From: Alteromonas lipotrueae
GTDB lineage: Bacteria > Pseudomonadota > Gammaproteobacteria > Enterobacterales > Alteromonadaceae
Reading direction: 5' to 3'
NCBI RefSeq assembly: GCF_019249215.1
Contig: NZ_JAESDI010000015.1
Location: forward strand, 1-64,000
Length of the DNA stretch: 64,000 nt
Below are positions 27,485-38,052 of the stretch, piece by piece; positions within the stretch are counted from its first letter, which is position 1, and each line of letters begins with the position of its first letter. Made by a program: the position numbers and the translations under genes. A model generated the notes under the pieces. That model was not told the DNA's origin, did not search any database, and worked only from the letters and a program-made list of their open reading frames with translations.

Positions 27485-28615
27485 TTAAGGCGTTATTCCA
27501 TTGCCAATCGCTGCTGAGCGACACGGTATTACCGTATAGGAATAGCCAATATCATCATTTTCTAAAAGGCTGATAGTTAAAATTTCATAGTCGTTCAATT
27601 CCACAACTCGTGTACCTTCGGGGTTAGCGCAGCGAGAGAATTCGTCAGCTTCATAATGGAAAATAAACTCAGCAAGCAATTGCATCTGCATAAGTCGAAA
27701 CTTAGCACTTTGAGCAGCAAGGTCAAAGCTAACCACTTTTTCATCTTCGGTTGAGCCTGGCGAGGTAGCATCTGGTAATGCTTTTGAATCGGCTTCGAGA
27801 ACTGCAGTAGATTTACGCTCAGCTTCAAATTCCGCCTCAATCAGCCCTTTTAAATTATTAGCAGCGTCAGCCAACCTAACCGTTTTTTTTGCGTTGCCGA
27901 TTTGGGCATCATTCACACCTTTATCTTCAACTTCTGAGCTAGTCGACACGACTTCAGAGGGCGTGTCTGAGAAAAAGCTCACCACCCCCGATTCCATCGA
28001 CACTTCTAACACCTTTACCAATATCAATATCGTCCATACGTAGCGGACTAAAGCAGTGGTGAACACAAACCGGTAGTCTGGCGCATGCCATAAGCCATGA
28101 ACACCAAAAGGCTTTAGCAGCAGTAATGCGATTAAGTACAGCGGCATGACTAATTGAACAAGTACCAGCGCTAAGAGCGTGGTGATAAAAAACCAGCTTG
28201 GTAGCATGAGGATAATGGCAAAATTATGACTGTAAGGCAGTGATGCGGCGCTGACACCCGAAACGCTATTCACTAATCCACTTGCCGAAGCCAACGCAAA
28301 ATTGGCGATTACAGCATAAATGAAAAGGATAAAAGCTTTACCTGGTAAGCTATTCCATACCACCATGAACCTTGGCCAGAATTCATGAAGAATGGCAATC
28401 GTCACCAATACGCCAATTACGATGTTAAAGAAAACACCCTGAATATCGAAAAACAGTACACTAAAATACACCAAGGTTGCAGCAGCATAACAACGCTGCG
28501 CCAAATTCAGGCTTTTCCAAAACGTTGTTCCCCTTGAAGATCGTTTTAGTAAGCCACGCTCGATTACGCGCTTAAATACCCCAAAGCGGCGCTGGAATTG
28601 AATTATTATGCTCAT
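27485..28615 (-). CDS. Multi-pass membrane protein of unknown function
   Basis: A 376-residue protein. It has a basic amphipathic N-terminus and five or six hydrophobic segments between about 45 and 215. A long soluble C-terminal tail (about 225-376) is rich in Ala, Glu and Asp and holds a helical stretch near 245-330. No enzymatic motif or named family is recognised. It is a single gene that converges on the asnS terminator and is divergent from the pqi genes. Confidence 0.65.
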   Translation of the reverse strand: MSIIIQFQRRFGVFKRVIERGLLKRSSRGTTFWKSLNLAQRCYAAATLVYFSVLFFDIQGVFFNIVIGVLVTIAILHEFWPRFMVVWNSLPGKAFILFIYAVIANFALASASGLVNSVSGVSAASLPYSHNFAIILMLPSWFFITTLLALVLVQLVMPLYLIALLLLKPFGVHGLWHAPDYRFVFTTALVRYVWTILILVKVLEVSMESGVVSFFSDTPSEVVSTSSEVEDKGVNDAQIGNAKKTVRLADAANNLKGLIEAEFEAERKSTAVLEADSKALPDATSPGSTEDEKVVSFDLAAQSAKFRLMQMQLLAEFIFHYEADEFSRCANPEGTRVVELNDYEILTISLLENDDIGYSYTVIPCRSAAIGNGITP

Positions 28616-28817
28616 GTAATGTCTTATGTTGTGATTATTTTTAGTTGTACTTCTCAGCGAAGCTTCCCGCTAACCGTGGAATACGCTATTCTGTTAACAA
28701 TTACAATTCAACGGTTTAACCGTCGTTTTTATAGTTTGGGTTTACATTCCGGCTCTAAGGCTTGGATCTACAGTTCGATGTTTCCATTTAAAATAAGGTA
28801 GTCGTTTTCTTACCCCT

Positions 28818-29960
28818 ATGGCTGAAGGTAATAGGTTAACCCTCGTTTGCGAACAATGCCATCATCGCGTTGTATTGCCAGAATTGAATCATCGAGAACG
28901 GGCAGTATGCCCTCGATGCCATCATACCTTGCTCACATTTAAGAGAAATGCAAGCGAGCGGCTTTTGGCGTTTTCAATAAGTGCGTTTGTGTTTTTGGCC
29001 CTATCCCTACCTTTTAACTTTTTGACTTTTAAATCAAGTGGTCAGAAGCATAGTATCGATCTTCCCGGTGGTCTTTCAGTTTTAATGGAAAATGACTATT
29101 TATCGTTGGCTATTATTACCGGATTAGCGACGTTAATTTTACCCGGCATGGTGCTTTTAGGTTTTATTACCCTTGGGTTAGCACATTTAAACAATGCGAG
29201 AACACCGTTTATTAAGCGAATATTTTATTGGGTAAGAGCCTTGCTACCGTGGAGTATGGCCGAGATATTCTTAGTTGGAACATTAGTTAGTTTGATAAAA
29301 GTCTCCGAACTCGCCGATGTAGCTATTGGTATGTCTTTTTACGCTTTTATTGGTTTTACCGCATTTATGGCTCTTTCTATGTCGAACTTTGACAGTACAG
29401 GGTTTGCGTTGTGGCTGCACGAAGGCAAGTTGCCACCACCAAAACCTTTAGAAGAAAAACAAGCCAGTGGCAGTATACAACGCACTTGGGCGCTGCTACT
29501 TACATCAACTATTTTGTATATCCCCGCTAACGTATTACCTATCATGCGAACTGAATTTTTTGGTCAAGAAACCCCAAATACCATTATAGGCGGCGTGATC
29601 ACGCTGTGGGAGGGGGGCTCCTACCCCATCGCCATTATTATTTTAGTGGCCAGCGTAGTGGTACCAGTCGCTAAAATTATCATTCTGTGTTGGTTGAATC
29701 TAAGTGTTCAACTGGGCCGAACAGGCTCTACACAATTACGCATTCGCTATTACCGCATCACCGAAGCAATTGGACGCTGGTCTATGATTGATGTTTTCGT
29801 TGTCGCGGTATTGGTTGCATTGATTCAAATGGGTAATACACTTTCTATTTTTCCTGGCCCCGCAGCGCTTGCGTTTTGCGCGGTGGTCTTTACTACGATG
29901 ATAGCCGCGATGACATTTGATTCACGGTTAATTTGGCAGCATTGGAAACAACTACCATGA
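28818..29960 (+). CDS. pqiA: PqiA-family inner-membrane protein
   Basis: A 380-residue integral membrane partner of an MCE lipid-transport system. Its N-terminal zinc-ribbon motif has Cys11, Cys14, Cys31 and Cys34. Two PqiA units of about four helices each follow, each with a P-[FA]-N-x-L type motif (LPFNFLTF and IPANVLPIM). The second unit has lost its zinc cysteines. It begins the pqiABC set and overlaps pqiB by ATGA. Confidence 0.9.
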   Translation: MAEGNRLTLVCEQCHHRVVLPELNHRERAVCPRCHHTLLTFKRNASERLLAFSISAFVFLALSLPFNFLTFKSSGQKHSIDLPGGLSVLMENDYLSLAIITGLATLILPGMVLLGFITLGLAHLNNARTPFIKRIFYWVRALLPWSMAEIFLVGTLVSLIKVSELADVAIGMSFYAFIGFTAFMALSMSNFDSTGFALWLHEGKLPPPKPLEEKQASGSIQRTWALLLTSTILYIPANVLPIMRTEFFGQETPNTIIGGVITLWEGGSYPIAIIILVASVVVPVAKIIILCWLNLSVQLGRTGSTQLRIRYYRITEAIGRWSMIDVFVVAVLVALIQMGNTLSIFPGPAALAFCAVVFTTMIAAMTFDSRLIWQHWKQLP

Positions 29961-31591
29961 CAGAAGAGGCAAAAGTTACGTCCACAAAATCAATCTCTCG
30001 TATATGGATCATTCCCATATTAGTAGTAGTGGTTGGTGGCTGGATGGTTTATCAACAATGGAAAAACCAAGGGCCTCTTATCACCATAGAGTTGCAATCT
30101 GCCACTGGCATCGAAGTTAACAAAACCCCAATCAAAGTGCGGGATTTGGATGTGGGGCAAGTGAAAAAAATTACGCTTAAGCCTAACTTGGACGGTGTAT
30201 TAGTAACTGCGCGCATCGATGCCAATGCATCTCACCTACTTACCGATAAAAGTGAATTTTGGGTGGTGGCCCCGCGAATTAGTTTTTCAGAAGTGTCTGG
30301 TCTAAACACCTTACTCTCTGGTAGTTATATCGCCATGGCGGCGAATGACAGCGGTAAAGAACAGCTTAATTTTATCGCCCTCGAGCGCCCTCCTGTAACA
30401 CCTGCTGGCACACCTGGATTACACGTCATTCTGCAAAGCGATGATGAGTTTGCTTATAAACCAGGTGACCCCATCATTTATAAAGGCTTCAAAGTCGGTG
30501 AGTTTGAAGATGCGGTCTTTAATATTGAAGAACGTGTGGTGTACTACGATGCGTTTATTGAAGCCCCCTACCATAAGCTTGTTACCGAAAATACGCGTTT
30601 TTGGGATGTGAGCGGCGTAAAGCTTAAGCTTGAATCAAGCGGCGTAAAAATGGAAACCGGCAGTTTAGAAACCCTGTTAGCCAACGGTATTACCTTTGGT
30701 GTACCTGAAGGGGTTCAAATTGGTGAGCGAGTGGTAGAGAACGCGTTTTTTACTATTTACGGTGATATTGCTACTGCCTCCAATGCACGGTACAAGCTTG
30801 CCGCCGAGTATGTGCTTTTAGTTGATGAAAGTGTTCGTGGGCTTACCGTAGGCGCCCCCGTTGAATACCGAGGAATTGAAATCGGTAATGTAACGGCTAT
30901 TAACTCGTTTCCTGCCGTGGAAGGCAACATACTTGAACGGGATTATCCCATCCCCGTCATTATTAACATCTACCCTGGAAAAGTCAGACAGCCGGACACA
31001 GAAGAAGGGTTGAATGCCATCAAACAAACCATGCGCAATTGGCTTCGTAAAGATTTAAGGGCTACCCTCCGAATGGGTAATGTACTCACCGGTGGTCTTT
31101 TTGTAGACTTACAGCACGTTTCAAAACCTGACGACAGTGATGAGATAGCAGTGCTGAACGGTTACGAAGTGATCCCAACTGTATCTAACGAGTTTACGCA
31201 AATTACGCAAAAAGCAGATGCGATTTTAGACAAGATAAATCAACTGCCTTTGGATGACATGGTATCAAACGTATTATTGGCCGTAGAAGATATGAAACTG
31301 GCTGCGCAGTCTGTTGAAACGGCGAGTGATGACTTTGATTTGCTTATTGAAAATGTAGATACAGAGCTGCTTAACACTAACTTAAATCAAGTATTGATAA
31401 GCTTAGACAGCTTGTTAAAAAACTACAGCGAAGGGGGCTTGAGCCAGTCTGAAATCAAAGAAACGGTAGATACTATGCAAGATACTATGCGTAATCTTCA
31501 GCCTTTGTTATTAAAGCTGAATCAGTCACCGAATAGCTTAATTTTTACTGATAGCAATAGCTCTGGTATTGAACCAAAAGCGAAAAATTAG
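29957..31591 (+). CDS. pqiB: PqiB-family MCE-domain protein
   Basis: A 544-residue periplasmic protein anchored by one N-terminal helix (about 17-37, IWIIPILVVVVGGWMVYQQW). Three MCE/MlaD domains follow, starting near residues 43, 157 and 285, then a long helical C-terminus. PqiB-type proteins form hexameric tunnels that carry lipid between the membranes. The length and three-domain layout match E. coli PqiB. The ATG at 29957 overlaps the pqiA stop, so translation is coupled. Confidence 0.93.
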   Translation: MTEEAKVTSTKSISRIWIIPILVVVVGGWMVYQQWKNQGPLITIELQSATGIEVNKTPIKVRDLDVGQVKKITLKPNLDGVLVTARIDANASHLLTDKSEFWVVAPRISFSEVSGLNTLLSGSYIAMAANDSGKEQLNFIALERPPVTPAGTPGLHVILQSDDEFAYKPGDPIIYKGFKVGEFEDAVFNIEERVVYYDAFIEAPYHKLVTENTRFWDVSGVKLKLESSGVKMETGSLETLLANGITFGVPEGVQIGERVVENAFFTIYGDIATASNARYKLAAEYVLLVDESVRGLTVGAPVEYRGIEIGNVTAINSFPAVEGNILERDYPIPVIINIYPGKVRQPDTEEGLNAIKQTMRNWLRKDLRATLRMGNVLTGGLFVDLQHVSKPDDSDEIAVLNGYEVIPTVSNEFTQITQKADAILDKINQLPLDDMVSNVLLAVEDMKLAAQSVETASDDFDLLIENVDTELLNTNLNQVLISLDSLLKNYSEGGLSQSEIKETVDTMQDTMRNLQPLLLKLNQSPNSLIFTDSNSSGIEPKAKN

Positions 31592-31634
31592 CGAAATAGA
31601 AACTTATTCAACTAAGAACTAAAATACGTATAAG

Positions 31635-31676
31635 GCTTCTGGGTTTGCGTGGGCAAGTAAATGCCAACCTAGAAGC
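31635..31676 (+). other. Inverted repeat between pqiB and pqiC
   Basis: GCTTCTGGGTT and AACCTAGAAGC form an 11-bp arm pair with one G-T pairing, spaced by 20 bases, in the 124-bp gap before pqiC. No T-run follows, so it is more likely an mRNA-stabilising or processing hairpin than a terminator. Confidence 0.4.
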
Positions 31677-31715
31677 GGCTGAGCTAAGCGCTATCTAAGT
31701 ACTGTAAGGATAATA

Positions 31716-32330
31716 ATGAACACTTTTATTAATAATAGGAATGCGCTGGTTTGCAAAGTTATTAGAGCAAGATTAATTTTCGCTGCTTTTCTTGGCGCTT
31801 CATTAGTAGGCTGTGCTTCATCTGGCAGCGCACTGCAATATTACTTGCTACATTCAACGACTTCGTCTTCTGCAACTGAGTATGAAACTGCCCCCCATGG
31901 TTTATTAATAAATAAGATTATCCTCCCCGATTATCTGAAACAACGAGGCCTTGTTTATCAAACCAGCTCTACCAGTTTACATATCGCGACTGATCACCTT
32001 TGGGCCGAGCCCCTTGATGAGGGTATTACTAAGTCATTAAAAGCATCGTTACGTACCCAAGGTGTAATGTTAGTTACCCATAATGTGAATGCTAAAGAGG
32101 TTAATGACTATTTAACCCTACAGATAGATGACTTTATCACTACATGGCAAGGCGATATTATTCTGAGCGGGCAATACGTTGTAAAGCACATAGACGATTC
32201 GCAGTCAGCACGGGATTTCGAGTACATACTCCCTCTTGAAGTCGATGGATTCCCTGCAAGTATCGAAGTGATGCGAGAAGCTATTCATGCCTTGGCGGAA
32301 AATATAGCTAGCGAAATCACTAAGGGATAA
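31716..32330 (+). CDS. pqiC: PqiC-family lipoprotein
   Basis: A 204-residue lipoprotein with a basic start, a hydrophobic stretch and the lipobox LVGC (Cys near residue 33). The mature part fits the ABC-type transport auxiliary lipoprotein family (DUF330), with YYLLHS near the start and a C-terminal helix. PqiC is thought to dock the PqiB tunnel at the outer membrane. It is the third gene of the pqi operon. Confidence 0.88.
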   Translation: MNTFINNRNALVCKVIRARLIFAAFLGASLVGCASSGSALQYYLLHSTTSSSATEYETAPHGLLINKIILPDYLKQRGLVYQTSSTSLHIATDHLWAEPLDEGITKSLKASLRTQGVMLVTHNVNAKEVNDYLTLQIDDFITTWQGDIILSGQYVVKHIDDSQSARDFEYILPLEVDGFPASIEVMREAIHALAENIASEITKG

Positions 32331-32340
32331 CCCTATTTTT

Positions 32341-33450
32341 ATGATTAGTGCCCTTAAAAAGTTTGTAGACCTTGGAACCGATGCATCGCTGTCTGACGAT
32401 TTAAATCGTCGAATCAGAGTCGTTAACATGTTTTCTGCGGTTGGAATGACCGTGACTTTTTTACTTGGGTTTCGGGCACTGTTTGCACAAGAAGCCTTCT
32501 TAACCTGCGTGTTATTTTCTTCCACCATACTGTTTGCAATATCTCACAAGTTACAGGCCATGATAGGGGCAAAGCGAGGCAGTTTCATTTCTGCTACCGT
32601 TTTAATTGCCTGCCTCATGTCACTTATGCTCACACTAGTCGTGACTGGCGGTAGCGAAAATACGGGGCCGCTTTGGATATTTACCGTCCCCTCCGTCACC
32701 ATGTTTTTTACTGGTTTTCGCCGGGGGCTAATGGCGCTAACAGGTTTTGCGGCAGTTATTATTGTCATATTTTTTGCACCCGATAATGCCTTATTGGCGA
32801 CAGAGTATTCTTTCGAGTTTAAAACTCGCATTGTCTATACTTTCATCACGGTTTCTTTCCTATCCGCATTTTATGAGTATAGCCGTCAACGTAGCTACAA
32901 TACGGCCATGTATTTGAGCGAACAGTTTGAACGTCAAGCAAGATATGACCCTCTAACTACCCTGCTAAACCGCAGAGGAGGCCAGCAGCAGCTTGAGCAG
33001 GAACTCAGCAGAATGCAGAGAAACAAAAAATCGTTTTCTATCGCGCTCGCTGATATCGACCGCTTTAAATCTATAAATGATACCTTCGGACACGATGCGG
33101 GTGACGAGGTATTAAAAAAGGTTGCCGGCGTTTTCAACAGCCGCTTGCGCGCACAAGATGGCCTATCGCGATGGGGCGGCGAAGAATTTTTGTTTATTTT
33201 TCCAGAAACTAATGAGCAAGATGCGAAGATTGTGACTGAACAAATAAGAGAAAATCTGAGTGCTAAAGCCATTCCGGTTGACGACAAATCTCACCGTGTC
33301 ACGTCAAGTTTTGGGGTGTGCCAGATTACGCCATCAATGACACTTACTGCTGCGTTAAACTTGGCCGACCAAGCGTTATACCAAGCAAAAAATGACGGTA
33401 GAAATAAAGTATGTACTGCAAAAGAGCTTAAGCGTAAAAGTAGTCGCTAG
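32341..33450 (+). CDS. Diguanylate cyclase (GGDEF domain)
   Basis: A 369-residue membrane protein predicted to make cyclic di-GMP. It has five or six hydrophobic segments between about 30 and 180, a short linker, and a C-terminal GGDEF domain (about 200-365). The active-site motif is GGEEF within RWGGEEFLFIF, preceded by DIDRFKSINDTFGHDAGD. I see no RxxD inhibitory site in its usual place: the five residues before RWGGEEF read QDGLS. It starts 10 bp after pqiC and may be co-transcribed. Confidence 0.92.
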   Translation: MISALKKFVDLGTDASLSDDLNRRIRVVNMFSAVGMTVTFLLGFRALFAQEAFLTCVLFSSTILFAISHKLQAMIGAKRGSFISATVLIACLMSLMLTLVVTGGSENTGPLWIFTVPSVTMFFTGFRRGLMALTGFAAVIIVIFFAPDNALLATEYSFEFKTRIVYTFITVSFLSAFYEYSRQRSYNTAMYLSEQFERQARYDPLTTLLNRRGGQQQLEQELSRMQRNKKSFSIALADIDRFKSINDTFGHDAGDEVLKKVAGVFNSRLRAQDGLSRWGGEEFLFIFPETNEQDAKIVTEQIRENLSAKAIPVDDKSHRVTSSFGVCQITPSMTLTAALNLADQALYQAKNDGRNKVCTAKELKRKSSR

Positions 33451-33618
33451 ACTTATCAACCAGTGATATCCCCTCCCGAAAATCCTTTTCACGTGCAAGT
33501 ATTGGTCTCCCCAAGTCTTTACATTTATTGACTCACGTTTAGTTACAATTGATGAATAACTTTGACACAGTTTGACGTTAAACTACGCTCAGGTAATTTT
33601 TTCAAATAAGACCCGATT

Positions 33619-34773
33619 ATGAAATGGATGAAATTCATACTTCCCGTTGCCATCCTGGTAGTGAGTTACTTTATAATGAAAGGCATTGAGGCCTCTGCCT
33701 CAGATTCAGCCATAACGGAAGCGGTAGACACTCGTCCCACCGTCACTATCGAGCAAATTGATGTCGAGAGTTCTGTCATCACATTATCTTCTTATGGAGA
33801 AGTGCAGCCGCTAGAAAGCACTAATCTTGCGGCTCAGGTCTCTGGTGAGGTTGAGTCTTGGAACCCCAAATTTGTAAGTGGCGGACTGGTTCGTCGAGGT
33901 GAAGTGTTATTCTCGGTAGAAAAAGACGCCTACGAGGCAGCACTATTACTCGCGCAAGCTAACCTTTCCAGTGCACAAGCACAATTAATTCAAGAGCAAG
34001 CACAGGCGGATGTAGCAGCACTAGAAGCCAAATCTATGCCTGATGCTAGGATCACCGACTTGTACCTTAGAAAGCCACAGGTTATGAGTGCACAAGCAGC
34101 GGTTAAATCGGCAGAAGCTCAACTCAAAATTGCCAAGCGCGACTTAGATAACTGTGAAGTAACTGCCCCTTATGATGCTCTCATTATTTCAAGAGAGATC
34201 AGTACCGGCGATTATGTTACCCAAGGGACTACCGCTGCGGTTATCAATAATATTGAGCAGGCAGAAATCACCTTCCCAATCGCAGGCTTCGACCGGGTAT
34301 TTTTAGATGAAGACACCCTAGGGAAAAAAGCAATACTTACCCTAGACGATGTAAGCAAAACACAAGTTACCGCCACTATCCACCGCGATACGGGGGTTAT
34401 CGATAGTGCCACCCGCATGACGCATTTTGTAGCCAGAATTGAAGACCCTTACGCCTTAAATGCAGCCAAACCCATCGTTAAATTCGGCACCTATACCACG
34501 ATTAGCTTTAAGGGCAAAAGACTAGAAGATGTGTACCGTATTCCTCAAGAATTAGTGACCAACCGCACACTTTGGACAATAGATGAACAAAGTAAGTTAG
34601 TCTCGCAAAAAATTCAGGTTATTCGTGAAGATGGCAGCGATTTTCTTATTCAAGGTAATTTCAACCCGAACAAAGTGGTGATGTCTTTACCTGAATACCC
34701 TCAAAATGGCATGGAAGTAAAAGTCATCGATAACAGCGCTGATTTTGTGGCGAACAGCGACACCGCGAAATAG
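33619..34773 (+). CDS. RND efflux periplasmic adaptor
   Basis: A 384-residue membrane-fusion protein. It has an N-terminal hydrophobic anchor (about 5-22) and a split lipoyl domain (GEVQPLESTNLAAQVSGEVE and VTAPYDALIISREISTGDYV). A helical hairpin near 100-170, rich in Ala and Gln, lies between them, followed by a beta-barrel domain. It links the inner-membrane pump encoded next to an outer-membrane channel that is not in the window. It is separated from the pump gene by 10 bp. Confidence 0.92.
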   Translation: MKWMKFILPVAILVVSYFIMKGIEASASDSAITEAVDTRPTVTIEQIDVESSVITLSSYGEVQPLESTNLAAQVSGEVESWNPKFVSGGLVRRGEVLFSVEKDAYEAALLLAQANLSSAQAQLIQEQAQADVAALEAKSMPDARITDLYLRKPQVMSAQAAVKSAEAQLKIAKRDLDNCEVTAPYDALIISREISTGDYVTQGTTAAVINNIEQAEITFPIAGFDRVFLDEDTLGKKAILTLDDVSKTQVTATIHRDTGVIDSATRMTHFVARIEDPYALNAAKPIVKFGTYTTISFKGKRLEDVYRIPQELVTNRTLWTIDEQSKLVSQKIQVIREDGSDFLIQGNFNPNKVVMSLPEYPQNGMEVKVIDNSADFVANSDTAK

Positions 34774-34783
34774 GAGCGCCACC

Positions 34784-37700
34784 ATGAATAAAACGAATTC
34801 CGAAACTGGCATCATCGCGTGGTTTGCTAATAATGCCGTGGCCGCTAACCTATTAATGATATTTATCATTTTGATGGGCTTAGCCAGTTACTTTACGATA
34901 CAGCGCCAAATGTTTCCCAACATCGAAATAAACTACATTACGGTGTCGGCACAATATCCTGGGGCATCTCCCCAAGAAATAGAAGAAAGTATTCTTATTA
35001 AGGTAGAAGAGGCGCTAAAAGACGTTACCGAGATTAAAAGAACGGTAGCTCGCGCCTTTCGTGATTCTGGAACCGTTACACTTGAAATCGATACCGATGA
35101 AGAACTTACCGATGTACTCGATAAAGTGAAACTAAGAGTTGACGGTATTGCTACCTTTCCTGCGGGAATGGAACCGGTAAATATTTCGCAAATTGAGTTT
35201 CAACAAGACGTAATTGAAATGCCATTGGTGGGCGACTTACCCCTGCCCGAGCTTAAAGTTATCGCCAAAGAAATTGAAGATGAGCTGCTTCAATTAGGCA
35301 ACGTGTCCTTAGTAGAAATATCTACGCCCAGTGATGAAATTGCCATTGAAATAAAACCAGAAATGCTGCGTAAATACAGCCTTAGCATTGCCGATGTTAG
35401 CCGTGCGATAAGCAACTATTCCACTAATATTTCTGCCGGGCAATTGCGTACCAACGCAGGTATTATTTCTGTTCGGGTAGAAAACCAATATTACAGCGGC
35501 ACTGAGTTTGCCCAAATTCCAGTTAAGATTGGTACTGCAGGTGCAAAAGTGACTTTAGGTGACATAGCCACAATTAAAGATGGCTTTACCGAAGGCGAAC
35601 GCTACTTTAAATACAATGGCAAAAACGCCATTTACATGTCGGTAAGTGCGACTAAATCACAAAATACCATCCCCGTTGCTAACACGGTGAAAGCTTACAT
35701 TGAGCAGAGAAATAAAACCCTTCCAAATGGAGTGAGCTTAGAAATACTGGTAGATATGACCTACTACTTGAATGCTCGCTTGGACATGATGCTAAAAAAC
35801 CTGTTTCAAGGGTCCATTCTTGTCGCCTTGATGCTAACCCTATTTCTACGTTTCAGGCTAGCCTTGTGGGTAATGGTAGGCTTACCGGTTTGCTTCTTAG
35901 GTGCCGTTATGCTGATGCCGATATTTGGCATTAGTATTAATATTCTTTCGCTATTTGCATTCATTATGGTGCTGGGTATTGTGGTAGACGATGCCATTGT
36001 CATAGGAGAAAGTGCCTATACGGAAATAGAAAGCAAAGGCGGCGGTATTGATAACGTAGTACGCGGCGCAAAGCGTGTTGCTACGCCAGCCACATTCGGT
36101 GTTTTAACAACCATTGCGGTATTTGCTCCGTTTACCCTAAGTAGCGGCCCTGAAGGAGCCTTCTTCTACAATATCGCTATTGTGGTTATCTTTTGCTTAG
36201 CGTTCAGCCTGGTTGAATCAAAGCTAATACTACCAGCACATATTGCACATACACACTTTACACCGATTAAAAAAGGAAGCTGGCGGGATAAATTTAACGC
36301 TCGATTCTACGGCTTTGTAAACGGCCCTTATAAACGAACGGTAGAGCGTGCGTTAAAGTGGCGTTGGGCGGTATTTTTCCTTTTCTTCGGTATTTTGATG
36401 ATTAGCGTTGGGCTAATCAATGCAAACTATGTGCGTATGGTACCCAACCCGAAAGTACCTCATGATTTTCCTAGCGTTCGCATTGAAATGAATGAAAACG
36501 TGTCGGATGCTGCCACCATCACCGCGTTAAAAACCATAGAACAAACGATCTTAGACGTTGAAGAACAGGTTATTGAAGAGTTTGGCACCGGTATGATCCG
36601 CGACAGACTCGCTTTCAACGAAGAACGCACCCAAGGCCAAATTTTGACCCCCTTAGTGCACGAAGACAAGCGCCCTATTGATACCTTCGAGTTAGCAAGA
36701 CGCTGGCGAGAAGCCATACCAGAAATTCCTGGTATGAAGTCATTCACGGTAATAGATGATGTGAATGGTGGTGGCGATGATGGCGAGTTTGGCTATCTTT
36801 TATTTGGCCCTGATATCAACACATTGAACGCTGCAGGTTTGAAGTTTATTGAAATGCTGCAACAACAAGATGGACTATTTGATATTAGTTCAACCATAGA
36901 TCCTGCCAGCAAAGAAGTGCAATTAGTCATGTTGCCCGTGGCGTACGACTTAGGTTTAACCCTTTCTGACATTGCTTCTCAAGTTGGTGCTAGCTTCTAT
37001 GGCGGCGAAGCCCAGCGTGTTATTCGTAATGGTGAAGAAGTGAAGGTGATGGTGCGCTATCCCGAACTTACCCGTGAGCGTTTTGCTGATTTGAAATATA
37101 CCGTTATCAAAACGCCCGAAGGCCGTGACGTAATGCTAGGTGACATCGTGTTGTTGGAAGAAAAGCCTGGCATTAGTTATATTCGCCGTGAAGGTGGTTA
37201 TCGCAGCGTGTATGTGTGGGGCAACATTGATGAAGAGGCGGTGGAGCCTAATGAAGTAGTAGAACAAATTCGTGAAAAATTACTGCCACAACTTCAAGAA
37301 GAATTCCCATCAGTGATGACCGAGCTTGGCGGCGATATAGAAGAACAGCAAGCCCAGCAAAACGAGCAAATTTTGTTTTTCTTAGCCGCGATGATTATGG
37401 TTTATATCCTTCTAGCAGTGCCCCTTAAAAGCTATGGGCAGCCGCTTATTATCATGTCTGTCATTCCCTTTAGTTTTACAGGCGCGATATGGGGTCATTT
37501 CTTACTGGGCCTCGATTTAAGCATGATGTCTACTTTCGGTCTTATCGCTGCTGCTGGTGTTGTAATAAACGACTCGTTGGTAATGACCGATTTTGTGAAC
37601 CAACGCCGCGCCCAGGGCTACAGTATTAAAGAAGCGGTAACCGAAGCCGGAAGTGCTCGCTTTCGGGCTATCACTCTGACCTCCATCACTACCTTCGCCG

Positions 37701-37939
37701 GTGTACTGCCGATTATGTTTGAAAGTAGCCTACAAGCTGCGTTCGTGGTGCCCATGGCGGCCGCTCTTGGTTTTGCTGTACTTTACGCCACACTGGTCAC
37801 GCTTATTTTAGTACCGTGTTTATATTTAATATTACTCGATTTAACCATTCCGTTTTCATGGATAAAAAACAACGTTTTTCGACAGAAAAGGTCTTTAAAC
37901 CTTAATGTGAGCAATGGGATTGAACTTGAGAATGAGTAG
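34784..37939 (+). CDS. RND efflux pump, inner-membrane permease
   Basis: A 1051-residue proton-driven transporter of the AcrB superfamily with twelve predicted helices and two large periplasmic loops. The helix-4 proton relay region reads GIVVDDAIVIGE, where the paired Asp is conserved. I chose the ATG at 34784, with TAGGAG upstream and a typical N-terminus (GIIAWFANNAVAANLLM); an in-frame start 13 codons earlier overlaps the adaptor gene and has no ribosome site. The substrate is not known. The sequence type is common in marine gammaproteobacteria. Confidence 0.93.
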   Translation: MNKTNSETGIIAWFANNAVAANLLMIFIILMGLASYFTIQRQMFPNIEINYITVSAQYPGASPQEIEESILIKVEEALKDVTEIKRTVARAFRDSGTVTLEIDTDEELTDVLDKVKLRVDGIATFPAGMEPVNISQIEFQQDVIEMPLVGDLPLPELKVIAKEIEDELLQLGNVSLVEISTPSDEIAIEIKPEMLRKYSLSIADVSRAISNYSTNISAGQLRTNAGIISVRVENQYYSGTEFAQIPVKIGTAGAKVTLGDIATIKDGFTEGERYFKYNGKNAIYMSVSATKSQNTIPVANTVKAYIEQRNKTLPNGVSLEILVDMTYYLNARLDMMLKNLFQGSILVALMLTLFLRFRLALWVMVGLPVCFLGAVMLMPIFGISINILSLFAFIMVLGIVVDDAIVIGESAYTEIESKGGGIDNVVRGAKRVATPATFGVLTTIAVFAPFTLSSGPEGAFFYNIAIVVIFCLAFSLVESKLILPAHIAHTHFTPIKKGSWRDKFNARFYGFVNGPYKRTVERALKWRWAVFFLFFGILMISVGLINANYVRMVPNPKVPHDFPSVRIEMNENVSDAATITALKTIEQTILDVEEQVIEEFGTGMIRDRLAFNEERTQGQILTPLVHEDKRPIDTFELARRWREAIPEIPGMKSFTVIDDVNGGGDDGEFGYLLFGPDINTLNAAGLKFIEMLQQQDGLFDISSTIDPASKEVQLVMLPVAYDLGLTLSDIASQVGASFYGGEAQRVIRNGEEVKVMVRYPELTRERFADLKYTVIKTPEGRDVMLGDIVLLEEKPGISYIRREGGYRSVYVWGNIDEEAVEPNEVVEQIREKLLPQLQEEFPSVMTELGGDIEEQQAQQNEQILFFLAAMIMVYILLAVPLKSYGQPLIIMSVIPFSFTGAIWGHFLLGLDLSMMSTFGLIAAAGVVINDSLVMTDFVNQRRAQGYSIKEAVTEAGSARFRAITLTSITTFAGVLPIMFESSLQAAFVVPMAAALGFAVLYATLVTLILVPCLYLILLDLTIPFSWIKNNVFRQKRSLNLNVSNGIELENE

Positions 37940-38052
37940 TCTTTCCTTGCTCATTTTTCAGCCTTCGATTTAGCGACATTTTAAAGTGCAGAATAATGGT
38001 ATCGTTCACATTACTAACTCATTTATTTAAACGTTATATTTTAGGAAGTTAA

